Shown: piece by piece, positions 26,153-34,369 of the stretch
Layout: each line of letters opens with the position of its first letter
Position numbering within the stretch: position 1 is the stretch's first letter
Origin: CAYQDB01 sp964416195
GTDB lineage: Bacteria; Zixibacteria; MSB-5A5; GN15; FEB-12
DNA: 64,000 nt
Assembly (NCBI GenBank): GCA_964416195.1
Contig: CAYQDB010000009.1
Coordinates: 1-64,000 of the forward strand
Reading direction: 5' to 3'
Program-made: the position numbers and the translations under genes
Notes under the pieces: model-generated
Seen by the model: the letters and a program-made list of their open reading frames with translations, nothing else
Databases searched by the model: none
Told to the model about the DNA's origin: nothing

Positions 26153-27932
26153 CAGCATAGCCCTCATGAATAAGGGGGAGCTCTATGTACAAATACGGTA
26201 GGCCGTCATTTCCCGCGGCCAGGCCGAAGTCACCGCCATGATACTTGATGGTCTCAACTGCCACCAAGACAGTGAGACGCTGCGAGGCTTTGTCATCAGC
26301 GAAAGTCTTTTGAAGAGCTTTGACTGTTTTCTCTCTGTCAGCGTCTGGACAGGAAATCTTGACCAGCAAGTTAGCTCGTTCGTCTTTGCATTCCGTGCGA
26401 ACCTCGGCACTGCCGGGAGGGATAACATTTTCAGCGACAAGTTTCAGAGTTTGGTAGATAGCGTGTGACAATTGATCTTGGTTACCATGAACCATCAGCT
26501 TTTCGGGGGCAAGAGAGAGAGACATCTGGATATCCCGCCGCCGCAGGCGACCCTGCAAGAGTTCCAGAGCCTGTTTGACAAGAGCCGAGAACTCCAGTGT
26601 CCGGCTCTCATTTTTACTGGCGCGTGAGAAATCGAGAACATGATCCACGACTGACTCTGTACGCTTGACTTCGCTGGAAATAATGTTGAGATACTCGCGT
26701 TGTTCGTCACTGAGGTTGGATTTCAGCAGGAGATTGGCAAAGCCGCCGACGATGGTGAGAGGGTTACGCAACTCGTGTGCTACCGCGGAAGTCAGTTCGC
26801 CAATGACGGACATTTTCTCTATCTTGATTATCTGGTCCTGTGACTCGGCCAGTTGAATGTTCATTTGCTCCAATTGCTGAGCACGCTCGCGCTCGGCATC
26901 GTATAGTTTGGCTCGTTCCATCGCCACTGCCGCCTGATTGGCAAGCGCCTGAAGCAGTTCCACGGCCTCGTCGGATATCGGTTGTTGGGTTATGTAGTTA
27001 TCAGCCGCGAGAAGGCCCATAAGTTTGCCTTTGCTCACCATCGGCACCAGGGCGATTCGGGAGGTGCCCAATGTATCCACAAAGGTCTTTGTGACGGGAT
27101 CAATCTCTTCGACTGTTTCAAGATTTATCCAGGTTCCGGACTTACAGGCGCTACTGATGAGTGAGTCGCTGTTCAGGTTGACATGGAGGCCGGTAATCAC
27201 GCCTGTAAGGGCGTCTGTCTTACCATCTGCATCGCTGTCATGAGTATCCAGGAGTTCGTTCAACGAAAGTCGCATGGAGTCGAGTCTTTTCCAGATATGT
27301 CCTGCTTCTTCAGCGGAAGAGGGGCCGACTGCCATGTGCCCATTGAGCTGAGCGTTCTGTTCATCGTACAGGAACAGGAAAGCCCTATTGAAGCCAAGTC
27401 CTTGTGACGCGGTTGCTCCGGTAAGAATGACCTTCAGGATCTGTCCCAGGTCAAAGGATGATGAAAGAACTGCTGCTACCTCCGAAAGTATGTGCAACTG
27501 CTGGCGGGCGCCATTCGCACCACTGGCCTCCTGATAGGCCATTGCACAATCCTCAACTATTCCCAAAGCGCCGCCACCAGCCTTGTCATCTGCCGGGATC
27601 GAGTTACAGAGCAGGTTCAGAACCATAAAGCGACCACGTCTATTGGTGCAACTGAGGTTTCTACGGACAAACATCAAAGAACCGCGGATGATATCCTCAA
27701 ATTGATCGGCCAGACCTGTTGCGAGAATGCAATCAATTTTGGAAATATGTAGGTCATCCCAAGCTCCGTGGTGGTCAAGAGCCAATATGCCGGCGGCGAC
27801 AGCATTAAACCGAGTGATATACCCTTCTTTATTCAACTGAAACAACCCGATGCCCAGATGGTTGAGGCTGTCCCAAATGACACTGTCGAGTGATAAGTCT
27901 GTAGCTTCAGGAGAAATATCACATGTTTTCAT
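26127..27932 (-). CDS. PAS-GAF sensor kinase homologue with degenerate ATPase domain
   Basis: The 601-aa cytoplasmic protein contains a PAS domain (about 20-130, 'LGIGLFQLNKEGYITRFN'), a GAF domain (150-340), a coiled-coil linker and a DHp domain with phosphoacceptor H386 in 'AVAHELRNPLTIVGG'. The following region sits where HATPase_c belongs but lacks its motifs: the N box has no paired Asn in 'QTLKLVAENV', no D-x-G-x-G appears and no G-T-G-L-G-L appears; only 'KYHGGDFGLAAG' recalls the fold. It therefore probably cannot autophosphorylate but could receive phosphate at H386. The start is ATG 27932, overlapping the upstream gene; an in-frame start at 27974 is less likely. Confidence 0.88.
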   Translation of the reverse strand: MKTCDISPEATDLSLDSVIWDSLNHLGIGLFQLNKEGYITRFNAVAAGILALDHHGAWDDLHISKIDCILATGLADQFEDIIRGSLMFVRRNLSCTNRRGRFMVLNLLCNSIPADDKAGGGALGIVEDCAMAYQEASGANGARQQLHILSEVAAVLSSSFDLGQILKVILTGATASQGLGFNRAFLFLYDEQNAQLNGHMAVGPSSAEEAGHIWKRLDSMRLSLNELLDTHDSDADGKTDALTGVITGLHVNLNSDSLISSACKSGTWINLETVEEIDPVTKTFVDTLGTSRIALVPMVSKGKLMGLLAADNYITQQPISDEAVELLQALANQAAVAMERAKLYDAERERAQQLEQMNIQLAESQDQIIKIEKMSVIGELTSAVAHELRNPLTIVGGFANLLLKSNLSDEQREYLNIISSEVKRTESVVDHVLDFSRASKNESRTLEFSALVKQALELLQGRLRRRDIQMSLSLAPEKLMVHGNQDQLSHAIYQTLKLVAENVIPPGSAEVRTECKDERANLLVKISCPDADREKTVKALQKTFADDKASQRLTVLVAVETIKYHGGDFGLAAGNDGLPYLYIELPLIHEGYADATHIDCG

Positions 27933-28791
27933 AGGGTGCCTTGTCGAGATTGTTTTTCTGCTCACTATAGGCAAACGGCAAACTGCTCTGAACGAGAGCG
28001 TTGAGCTCTATTACTTTCTGGTTCAATGAGCTTATTCGCAGGGCAGCGTTTTCTATGCGCCGTAGGCTTGACAGCATTTTCTGATTAATCGCGGCTTTTT
28101 CCGACAGAAGGCACTGGACATTACCTACTACTACTGCGAGAGCATTGTTGATCCCGTTATTGACCGAGGCGGCTAGCGGAGCAATCTCGGCCAGTCGATC
28201 TATGGCCGGAATTTTTGTCTGTGCCTGCTGCAATTGCTCTTGGGTTTCCTGGAGCTCGAGGCTGATGGTTCTCAGGCGCTCCTCGAATGTTACGCGTTCT
28301 ATGGAAAGGGCAAGTTGATCTGCGACTACTGTCAGCAGCCTTACATCCTTGTCCGTGAATGCCCGCGCTTCAGTGCAGCCCAGATTAAGAACTCCAATGA
28401 CATCATCTCCAGCCAAGAGCGGCAGTGATAGGAAGGTGCCATACTCGTTATCCGGATCGAAACTGCTGATGCTGGAGCGCTCCGACAGAAGGATCGGTTT
28501 TCGGTTGCGCGCCGTCCAGCCGGATAGACCATCGCCAGCACCTACCGAAAGAAAGCTCAACAGTTCGACCTGACCGCCAAGGCTCGCTACCTCCTCGAGT
28601 CGCTCTTTGTCGCATCGCAGTAGATAGAGGGTTGCGGCATCGAAAAAAACGATGTTCTGGATAAGCTCCAGGATCTTCGTCATAGAACTCTTCCCCTGCG
28701 GAATGGTGCGACAGGCGGCCACTATGTCGGCAATCCGCGCAACCTTGTCCCAAGTGACACGTTGATCCTGTTTTCTGTTTGGTCGTCCCAT
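27919..28791 (-). CDS. GAF-domain protein with histidine-less DHp-like domain
   Basis: The 290-aa protein has a GAF domain at about 35-170 ('VFFDAATLYLL', 'GLSGWTARNRKPILL', 'SLPLLAGDDVIGVLNL'), then a coiled coil and a DHp-like helix pair at 197-265. The H-box is recognisable ('LAASVNNGINNALAVVVGN', compare 'GVAHEINNPLAV'), but the phosphoacceptor His is replaced by N212, the next Glu by Gly and the Pro by Ala. No ATPase domain follows. It is thus a dead kinase-like dimerisation module, perhaps a partner of the next gene's product, whose start lies inside its 3' end. Confidence 0.85.
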   Translation of the reverse strand: MGRPNRKQDQRVTWDKVARIADIVAACRTIPQGKSSMTKILELIQNIVFFDAATLYLLRCDKERLEEVASLGGQVELLSFLSVGAGDGLSGWTARNRKPILLSERSSISSFDPDNEYGTFLSLPLLAGDDVIGVLNLGCTEARAFTDKDVRLLTVVADQLALSIERVTFEERLRTISLELQETQEQLQQAQTKIPAIDRLAEIAPLAASVNNGINNALAVVVGNVQCLLSEKAAINQKMLSSLRRIENAALRISSLNQKVIELNALVQSSLPFAYSEQKNNLDKAPYENM

Positions 28792-28803
28792 AGTTCTCGT
28801 GAT

Positions 28804-29424
28804 TTATCTTAAGCGTACGGCTTTCCTTACACGCTTCACTATTTGCAGAGCGAGTTTTTCTTCCAATCGCTCAAAGAACCTCGTTTTTTCAGGGGCAGTC
28901 AGATGTATATCCGGATCGTTGATATTGTCATCCATCGTAGCCTGGAAAATTCGCGGACCCTTTCTTTCAACTTTGAATGGTTCTGCTATGAGGGATTTAC
29001 CCCTCCGAATGTCGATAAGGCGCAGTTCTCCCTCTATGACTCCAACTGCCTGGTACTTGTGGAAGACCAGGGGGAGGTGAAAGGATTTCTTCGTTTGAAG
29101 CCGTTCGTTGTCAATGTCTACCAACAGCAGGTAGTTGCCGTCGACCTCCGTGCCCCAGTTCACCAAATTGTCGAAATCATAAAACTCACCGGGAAACTCC
29201 GGGCCACCGGTTGACATTGTCTGCGCAGTCACAATGCGACCATTTCCATTGCGGCTCAAGTGCGTTATCAGCTTTGTCTCAAGATTTGAAGCGCCCCAGG
29301 CCAGGGGGGGAGAATCGACGTGCACGATGACCGTTTGGGTTGCACCCAATGCCGCCGCCCACAAGGACAGGGACAACAGAAAACTGAGCCGGGCAACTCG
29401 GCGTATCGAGAAATTACTTACCAT
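28804..29424 (-). CDS. Predicted periplasmic protein of unknown function
   Basis: The 206-aa protein has an N-terminal signal peptide (basic 'IRRVARL', hydrophobic 'SFLLSLSLWAAALG', A-T-Q). The mature part has alternating beta strands ('NYLLLVDIDNERLQ', 'YQAVGVIEGELRLID') ending in a Lys/Arg-rich helix. I do not recognise the family. It overlaps the PilZ gene upstream by 11 bp and precedes the GAF gene by 12 bp, so it belongs to the motility transcript. Envelope location suggests a link to the flagellar structure or to a sensed signal, but there is no direct evidence. Confidence 0.75.
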   Translation of the reverse strand: MVSNFSIRRVARLSFLLSLSLWAAALGATQTVIVHVDSPPLAWGASNLETKLITHLSRNGNGRIVTAQTMSTGGPEFPGEFYDFDNLVNWGTEVDGNYLLLVDIDNERLQTKKSFHLPLVFHKYQAVGVIEGELRLIDIRRGKSLIAEPFKVERKGPRIFQATMDDNINDPDIHLTAPEKTRFFERLEEKLALQIVKRVRKAVRLR

Positions 29425-29938
29425 GGGGTACCACCTGCTTTCGGTAGATATATTTCCTTAGGACATCCTGAACGGTCTGGTTAAAGTCGGACAGGTTTTC
29501 CGACAGCACTTCCAGTTCGCCATGAGAGAGTTTGTCGCTCAGGTAGTCTCTACCGACAAACTCTATCCCGATCAGGTAGGAGCTATCTTCCTGGTCGGTC
29601 CGTTTCACAGTCCCGAGGACATTATCCAGGGTTTCGACGTCCTGCAAGGAAAACCGCATCGAGACGATATCGCCTTCGTTCAGCGGTTCATCGACTTCGA
29701 CTAAAACTCCGCCTGCCGAGATATTGAGGACAACGCCTTCGATAGTGTATCCTTCACCTGCGGGCCAGAAATTGCCGAAGGCGTCTTTGATCTTCTTAAG
29801 CGACATGGGAGATGATATCTCGAGCCGCACGAACCGACGCTGTTTCTCTCTCTTCAGCCGAAAAGGCCGGCGGACTTCGATCTCGGCTTCATTCACATCC
29901 ACGTCCGAAACAAACTTGGTTTTGGTTATATCTTCCAT
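29414..29938 (-). CDS. PilZ domain protein (c-di-GMP binding)
   Basis: The 174-aa protein contains a PilZ domain with the R-x3-R switch in 'KQRRFVRLE' and the 'NISAGGV' motif (N-x-S-x2-G). Both c-di-GMP contact motifs are intact. A helical tail of about 45 residues follows ('LEVLSENLSDFNQTVQDVLR'). It lacks the YcgR N-terminal domain, unlike the next two paralogues upstream. PilZ proteins couple c-di-GMP to flagellar speed or adhesion. It is spaced 16 bp from the second PilZ gene and overlaps the following secreted-protein gene. Confidence 0.9.
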   Translation of the reverse strand: MEDITKTKFVSDVDVNEAEIEVRRPFRLKREKQRRFVRLEISSPMSLKKIKDAFGNFWPAGEGYTIEGVVLNISAGGVLVEVDEPLNEGDIVSMRFSLQDVETLDNVLGTVKRTDQEDSSYLIGIEFVGRDYLSDKLSHGELEVLSENLSDFNQTVQDVLRKYIYRKQVVPHGK

Positions 29939-29954
29939 TGTTGGCTCCTACAAC

Positions 29955-30719
29955 TCAATGTTGGGGGTTGTTTTGCATCCATGCTTGTATTCTCTTGTTT
30001 AGTTCGATCCTCTTTGCCTTACCGTATTTGAAAACTACCGGCGGTAGTTGACTGAGTGTGTTGGGACGGAAATGTCTTTCTCTGTTTTCCCTGATGATGA
30101 ACTCAAGACCTGTGTAATAGCCGCCGTTGTTTCTCGGCAGCGAATACAGCGCCTGACCCAGCATCAGTGGGGGAAAGGGGAACTCCCCAAGGTCGAGGTG
30201 CAGAAACAGATAGGTGGGGCAGGCAAGGCAGCTTGAAAAATCTATCAGAACACCGCCGCCCGAGATGTCTAACGTGACGGTTTCGAGCCAGCGCAGTCGG
30301 GCAAGTTTACTGCGATGGAAAGTAGAAACCGGCATTGCGGCCAACTTTACTGGGCGTGAGATCAACGCTCGTGCAAACCGCCTTCGGGACAATGGCACTA
30401 CTTTTTCTCCTAAGAGTATCCGGCACTTGCCACCGTCACTTCGTTTCAGTGTTGCGGGCACAGCAAGTTGCTGCCCCTTGTATTCAACACGGATAATGAT
30501 CTTCTGGTTACTGATCAGATTGTCGATTAAAGCGGAGCCGCCACTGCGATCAATCGATATCTCCCGGCTGTTGGCCACGATGACTCTGCTCTTGAGAGGT
30601 TTTCCAGGAAACTGCTCTGAGAACAATGTCAGCTCGCGTCCCACCAGCAGTGAGAAATCGAAGAGCGAGGCATCGATAGTCGGTTGCTTCGGATTTAATT
30701 GTCCAGCCGAGGGTATCAT
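29955..30719 (-). CDS. YcgR-like flagellar brake protein (PilZNR-PilZ), copy 2
   Basis: The 254-aa protein has a YcgR-type N-terminal domain at about 20-115 ('LLVGRELTLFSEQFPGKPLKSRV') and a PilZ domain at 118-230. The PilZ switch 'SRRRFARALI' and 'LDISGGGVLIDF' retain the R-x3-R and D-x-S-x-x-G signatures. YcgR proteins bind c-di-GMP and slow or bias the flagellar motor. It follows the first YcgR-like gene by only 2 bp and precedes the PilZ-only gene. Divergence from its neighbour is large, so the triplication is old. Confidence 0.88.
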   Translation of the reverse strand: MIPSAGQLNPKQPTIDASLFDFSLLVGRELTLFSEQFPGKPLKSRVIVANSREISIDRSGGSALIDNLISNQKIIIRVEYKGQQLAVPATLKRSDGGKCRILLGEKVVPLSRRRFARALISRPVKLAAMPVSTFHRSKLARLRWLETVTLDISGGGVLIDFSSCLACPTYLFLHLDLGEFPFPPLMLGQALYSLPRNNGGYYTGLEFIIRENRERHFRPNTLSQLPPVVFKYGKAKRIELNKRIQAWMQNNPQH

Positions 30720-30721
30720 AA

Positions 30722-31480
30722 TTACAGCAGACCCTTTCTCCTCAATTGGATCTGTTCTTGAAAAACGTAGGCGGCCAGCTTGTGTTGGGCAGATTGGTTC
30801 AAGTCCCTGACAGACTGCGGCAGCGTTTTCATTTCCTGTTTACTGAAGTGATGCCGGAGTTGCTGGGACTGGATGAATTCGATACCAGCGAAGAGCTTTT
30901 TACTGTAACGAAATGTTCGTCGGCAAATACCTGCAATGGTGTCGGGCAAACCAATTTTTTTAAACAAGCTGATTTTCATGAGGAGCACGTCTTGCGCTGA
31001 CAGATTGTCGGTTACATTGATCAGTATTCCTCCTCCACTAACGTTAATAGCGGTGGCTTCGCGCCAGACGATTTGGCCACCAGAATTTGTCGTCCACTTG
31101 TCATCTGTCAGATTTGCGTAGGCGATCTTGCCGTACAGTTCGATTCTCACAAACTGACGCCGTTGTACCCGCCCGGCGCTCTGGGGTGATGTTAACAGAT
31201 GAATTGTCCTGAGCTGTGTCGAGATTTTCCTGATATTCGAATGGAACTGGTAGACGGCGTCCTCACGCGTTACCAGGACAGCGACATGGCAGTTGTCTCG
31301 GAGAAGCGTGCTGCCTCCGATAAACTCGGGATTGGAGATTACAATTCCTTGGCTACAGAAATCTTCTATGCGTGCCACATAGCGGCCCTCGCTGGTGTGA
31401 TCGCCAACTACAATCTCGATTTTTTCCCAGAGCTTCAGGTCCTGATGCACTTGTGGTAAAGTTAAGGGCACGCTATCCAA
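30722..31480 (-). CDS. YcgR-like flagellar brake protein (PilZNR-PilZ), copy 1
   Basis: The 252-aa protein has the same two-domain layout as the next gene: a YcgR-like N-terminal beta-barrel ('LWEKIEIVVGD', 'VYQFHSNIRKI') and a PilZ domain with 'QRRQFVRIELYGKI' (R-x3-R) and 'INVSGGGILIN' (N-x-S-x-x-G). Both c-di-GMP-binding motifs look functional. It lies 9 bp behind the DUF2225 gene. Together with the next two genes it gives three c-di-GMP receptors in a row downstream of fliA. Confidence 0.88.
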   Translation of the reverse strand: MDSVPLTLPQVHQDLKLWEKIEIVVGDHTSEGRYVARIEDFCSQGIVISNPEFIGGSTLLRDNCHVAVLVTREDAVYQFHSNIRKISTQLRTIHLLTSPQSAGRVQRRQFVRIELYGKIAYANLTDDKWTTNSGGQIVWREATAINVSGGGILINVTDNLSAQDVLLMKISLFKKIGLPDTIAGICRRTFRYSKKLFAGIEFIQSQQLRHHFSKQEMKTLPQSVRDLNQSAQHKLAAYVFQEQIQLRRKGLL

Positions 31481-31489
31481 TCTCTCCCG

Positions 31490-32674
31490 CTATGCTGTCT
31501 GCATCGCAGCCATGTTCAACCTGCCTTGCTCCATGGCCAGCTCGAGTATCTTTCGCGCCAGCGCCGTCTGTGTCCGGTCATTCCTGCTCCTGTGAATGAA
31601 TTCCTGACCGTGGCGGATGGTGCTGTTGAAATACTGCCGGGCTTCGTCATAATCACCAATGCGCCGTGAAAGTTCGGCAATGAGGTACGAAGCCTGGATC
31701 TGCTGATTGCCGGGGGCTATGTCTCGTCCCTCCGCAAAGGCCTCCTTGTAATACTGCACGGCCTTCTTCAGCGCCTCATACTCGCTGGTGACGGCTAAGT
31801 CCGATTTGTTCTTAAGGTCCAGCAGAAAATCTTTGAATGAAGGATACTGGAGAAATGTGGTACTGGCACCGGAGCCATCGCCCCCAAGGGTCACCGACTT
31901 GTACTCCTCCATCAGACCATCAAGTTTTCCAAATCCCTCTTGAGTTTTGTTCATCAAGTCCCCTACGGAAGTTACGGTTTCACTAAATCTGTCCCGGAAC
32001 GGATACATCTGAGATTTGAGCTTGGTGGTGATGTTATCTGTTTCAAAATGGGAGGAAAGTTGTTGTGAAAATGCGTCTGCCTGGTCCTGAAGTCCCCGGA
32101 AGGAGCTTTTCAGCATTCGATACTTGGTCTCAAGGTCGAGCATTAGTCCATGCAGGAATGACCGTTGCGGATTTTCCCCACGTTGCATATCTCGAAACAC
32201 CCAGCCAATTCTCAGATAGAAACGGCCGACATCAAGTTTGCTGTAATGCTCGTTCAATTGTTCATCAAAGATGGCCAAGTGGAGTTTCAGAATCGCTGAT
32301 TCATTGGGAAAGCACTCCATATCCATCGCATCCCCGATTTTCTTTACAAGGGAATCAGCTATCGCAAGTTGATCAAGATGTTTTTCCTTGACGGCCTTGA
32401 GGCGATAGGTGCGGAAGGTGTGATCGTTTTTCCAATCTTTGAAACCTGCGTTTATCTCCCGGGTGTAATAGCAGTTGCTGCAGACGCCAATGAAGAACAC
32501 CAGCGGATTGTGGGCCTGGTACCTGGGGTTGCGCCAGGTGACGCCGGTAGGGCAGAAATCAGTATCGCGTCCGTCCTCAGTATAAGCTCCCATCCGGACC
32601 GTTTCAAACTCGTTGATCGTCCTGCAAATTGGACATTCCACTTTGGTCAGATAAAATGGGCTGTCGCTGGTCAT
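31490..32674 (-). CDS. DUF2225 family zinc-ribbon/TPR-like protein
   Basis: The 394-aa protein starts with 'LTKVECPICRTINEFETVRM' and contains a second pair in 'IGVCSNCYYTREI', the Cys-x2-Cys zinc-ribbon hallmark of DUF2225. The central part is helical (coiled coil at about 170-260). The C-terminal third resembles tetratricopeptide repeats ('AVQYYKEAFAEGRD', 'YLIAELSRRIGDYDEARQYF'). The function of the family is unknown. Position between a small membrane protein and three PilZ genes suggests a motility-related role in this organism. Confidence 0.82.
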   Translation of the reverse strand: MTSDSPFYLTKVECPICRTINEFETVRMGAYTEDGRDTDFCPTGVTWRNPRYQAHNPLVFFIGVCSNCYYTREINAGFKDWKNDHTFRTYRLKAVKEKHLDQLAIADSLVKKIGDAMDMECFPNESAILKLHLAIFDEQLNEHYSKLDVGRFYLRIGWVFRDMQRGENPQRSFLHGLMLDLETKYRMLKSSFRGLQDQADAFSQQLSSHFETDNITTKLKSQMYPFRDRFSETVTSVGDLMNKTQEGFGKLDGLMEEYKSVTLGGDGSGASTTFLQYPSFKDFLLDLKNKSDLAVTSEYEALKKAVQYYKEAFAEGRDIAPGNQQIQASYLIAELSRRIGDYDEARQYFNSTIRHGQEFIHRSRNDRTQTALARKILELAMEQGRLNMAAMQTA

Positions 32675-32693
32675 GTTTATCTCCGCTGTTTAC

Positions 32694-33122
32694 TCAGTTC
32701 GCTTGGTAGCTCAGCAAAGTGAGCTCGGCTTCGGATATCGGCAGAACAGCCCTGATTCTCTCTGCCGAGGCGCCGGCCTCGATCATTTTGCGAGCTAGCC
32801 TGACAACCTCGATACGATTCCGGTGAGAAGCCGCCGTCGTCATAGTAGCGTTCTTGTGGCGCGCTTTGCCGGTACTTGTGTTATCGGCATTGTCCAGCTG
32901 TTCACCAAGCCTGATGAATTCGATTCGGTGCTGTTCACTGCTGGCGCTTTCACTCCTGCCGCTCTTGTTATCGGTTGTCATCAGGTTGTGAGTTGTGGAA
33001 ACCGAAGCGACCCTTTTGCGGCCTCGCAGGAGGGAGTAGAGGGTTAGCAAAAGTCCGGTGGCGGCGAGGTAACTAACTATATTTAGAATCATTTCCATTA
33101 ATATGTCCTGTGACAAATCCAT
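32694..33122 (-). CDS. Small membrane-anchored protein, DUF2802-like
   Basis: This 142-aa protein has one N-terminal transmembrane helix ('MILNIVSYLAATGLLLTLYSLL'), a polar linker and a C-terminal helical region ('RIEVVRLARKMIEAGASAERI...LPISEAELTLLSYQ') that resembles the DUF2802 family often found behind fliA or flhG. The C-terminal motif looks like a small helix-turn-helix. I am unsure of the family assignment. It is the second gene after fliA and 20 bp upstream of DUF2225. Confidence 0.65.
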   Translation of the reverse strand: MDLSQDILMEMILNIVSYLAATGLLLTLYSLLRGRKRVASVSTTHNLMTTDNKSGRSESASSEQHRIEFIRLGEQLDNADNTSTGKARHKNATMTTAASHRNRIEVVRLARKMIEAGASAERIRAVLPISEAELTLLSYQAN

Positions 33123-33138
33123 TTGTGTTCTTCCTTTC

Positions 33139-33459
33139 CTATGCTTTCAAGTCAATGTGGTCGTCAGGATCTCTCTCTTGCTTGCGGGTGCTTGACGTTT
33201 CGGGTTCGCCTGGCTCCGGTTGGGCTGTTACCTGATTGTTGGTGTCGTGTGTAGCACGGTCCTTTTCATCCTGTTTGATCACAACGGCATCTACCTGTTG
33301 ATCATTCTTTTGTTTATCTTCGTCCTGTTCCAGTTCTTTTTCCAGGGCTTTCTTGAACTTCCCACGTCGGTGCTCTGGAGAGGACTTTTCCGCCGGGTCA
33401 ACTCTGTTGCGCGGCGGCGGTTTGGCCAGTTTGTCGACAGATTCTATCGTCGTTGCCAT
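33139..33459 (-). CDS. Short, highly charged, probably disordered protein
   Basis: The 106-aa protein is unknown. It is almost entirely polar, rich in Lys, Glu, Asp and Gln ('KKALEKELEQDEDKQKND'), with no hydrophobic core, so it is likely disordered. I chose the ATG at 33459; the frame also opens at 33468. It lies 30 bp behind fliA and 17 bp ahead of the membrane protein, in the same direction. The position suggests a real but rapidly evolving gene; an anti-sigma role like FlgM is tempting but the C-terminus shows no FlgM-like helices. Confidence 0.5.
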   Translation of the reverse strand: MATTIESVDKLAKPPPRNRVDPAEKSSPEHRRGKFKKALEKELEQDEDKQKNDQQVDAVVIKQDEKDRATHDTNNQVTAQPEPGEPETSSTRKQERDPDDHIDLKA

Positions 33460-33489
33460 AGCGTGCACTCACTCCTTGGCCCAGCTCGT

Positions 33490-34362
33490 TTATCCGGTCA
33501 AGGCAAACTTCTCCCGTACCATGCCGCGCAGTTTGGAAACCGCCCGGGTGTGAATCTGAGACACCCGAGATTCTGAAATAGACATCACCTCGCCGATTTC
33601 CTTGAGAGTCAACTCCTCGTAGTAATACAGCGCGATTACCAGCTTCTCCTGCTCGGTAAGGCGGTCAATTGCCACTACCAGGAAAGACCGGAGCTCACCC
33701 TTCTCTATTTCGCCGAGGACGCTGTGTGTCGAGTGATCAATAACTGTTTCTATGCGCGGCACTTGCCGATTGTCGTCCTCCCGGTATATAACTTCATCAA
33801 GAGAAAGAATACCCGTGCTCGAGACGTCATCGAGTGCCGAGTGCAGTTCGTCTACGGTGATTTTCATCTGCTTGGCCAGTTCGCGCTTTTCAGGAGGCCG
33901 TCCCAGCTCGTTTTCAAGATTGTTCAGGGCTCTTTCGATTTCCCTCGATTTTGCTCGTGTCGACCGAGGGACCCAGTCCAATGCTCGTAGTTCATCCAGG
34001 ATGGCCCCCCGGATTCGTGGAACCGCGTAGGTCTCAAATTTGACGCCGCGACCGGGGTCGAAATTGCTAAAGGCCTCGATGAGACCAATTACCCCCGTGT
34101 TTACCAGGTCCGACAACTCCACCGAGCGGGGGAAACCCATTGCCATCCGGGAAGCTACATTGCGTACCAGGGGGACATACTTATTCAGGAGTTTCTGTCT
34201 GATCTCAGGTGTTTTGTGTTTGCGGTATCGAGCCCACTCACTTTCAGACACCTCCCAGCGCCTGGTTCTCCTGGTAACTGCATATACTCCGCCATTATGC
34301 TCGACTGCCCCCTTGGGTTTTCTACCATGTTTTTTCGGCTCAGCTTTTAGTGTGCTAACCAT
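33490..34362 (-). CDS. fliA: Flagellar sigma factor sigma-28 (FliA/WhiG family)
   Basis: The 290-aa RNA polymerase sigma factor directs transcription of late flagellar genes. Region 2 is recognised by 'LSDLVNTGVIGLIEAFSNFDPGRG' and 'YAVPRIRGAILDELRALDWVPR', region 3 by 'ENELGRPPEKRELAKQM', region 4 by 'TLKEIGEVMSISESRVSQI'. It has an N-terminal extension of about 35 basic residues compared with E. coli FliA (239 aa). The gene is 7 bp after flhG; a sigma-28-type promoter overlaps the end of flhG (34380-34407), so it may regulate itself. Confidence 0.94.
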   Translation of the reverse strand: MVSTLKAEPKKHGRKPKGAVEHNGGVYAVTRRTRRWEVSESEWARYRKHKTPEIRQKLLNKYVPLVRNVASRMAMGFPRSVELSDLVNTGVIGLIEAFSNFDPGRGVKFETYAVPRIRGAILDELRALDWVPRSTRAKSREIERALNNLENELGRPPEKRELAKQMKITVDELHSALDDVSSTGILSLDEVIYREDDNRQVPRIETVIDHSTHSVLGEIEKGELRSFLVVAIDRLTEQEKLVIALYYYEELTLKEIGEVMSISESRVSQIHTRAVSKLRGMVREKFALTG

Positions 34363-34369
34363 ATGAATG

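Noticed and set aside
33139..33459. FlgM-type anti-sigma factor next to fliA
   Set aside because: The position fits, but the sequence is uniformly charged and lacks the C-terminal amphipathic helices of FlgM.
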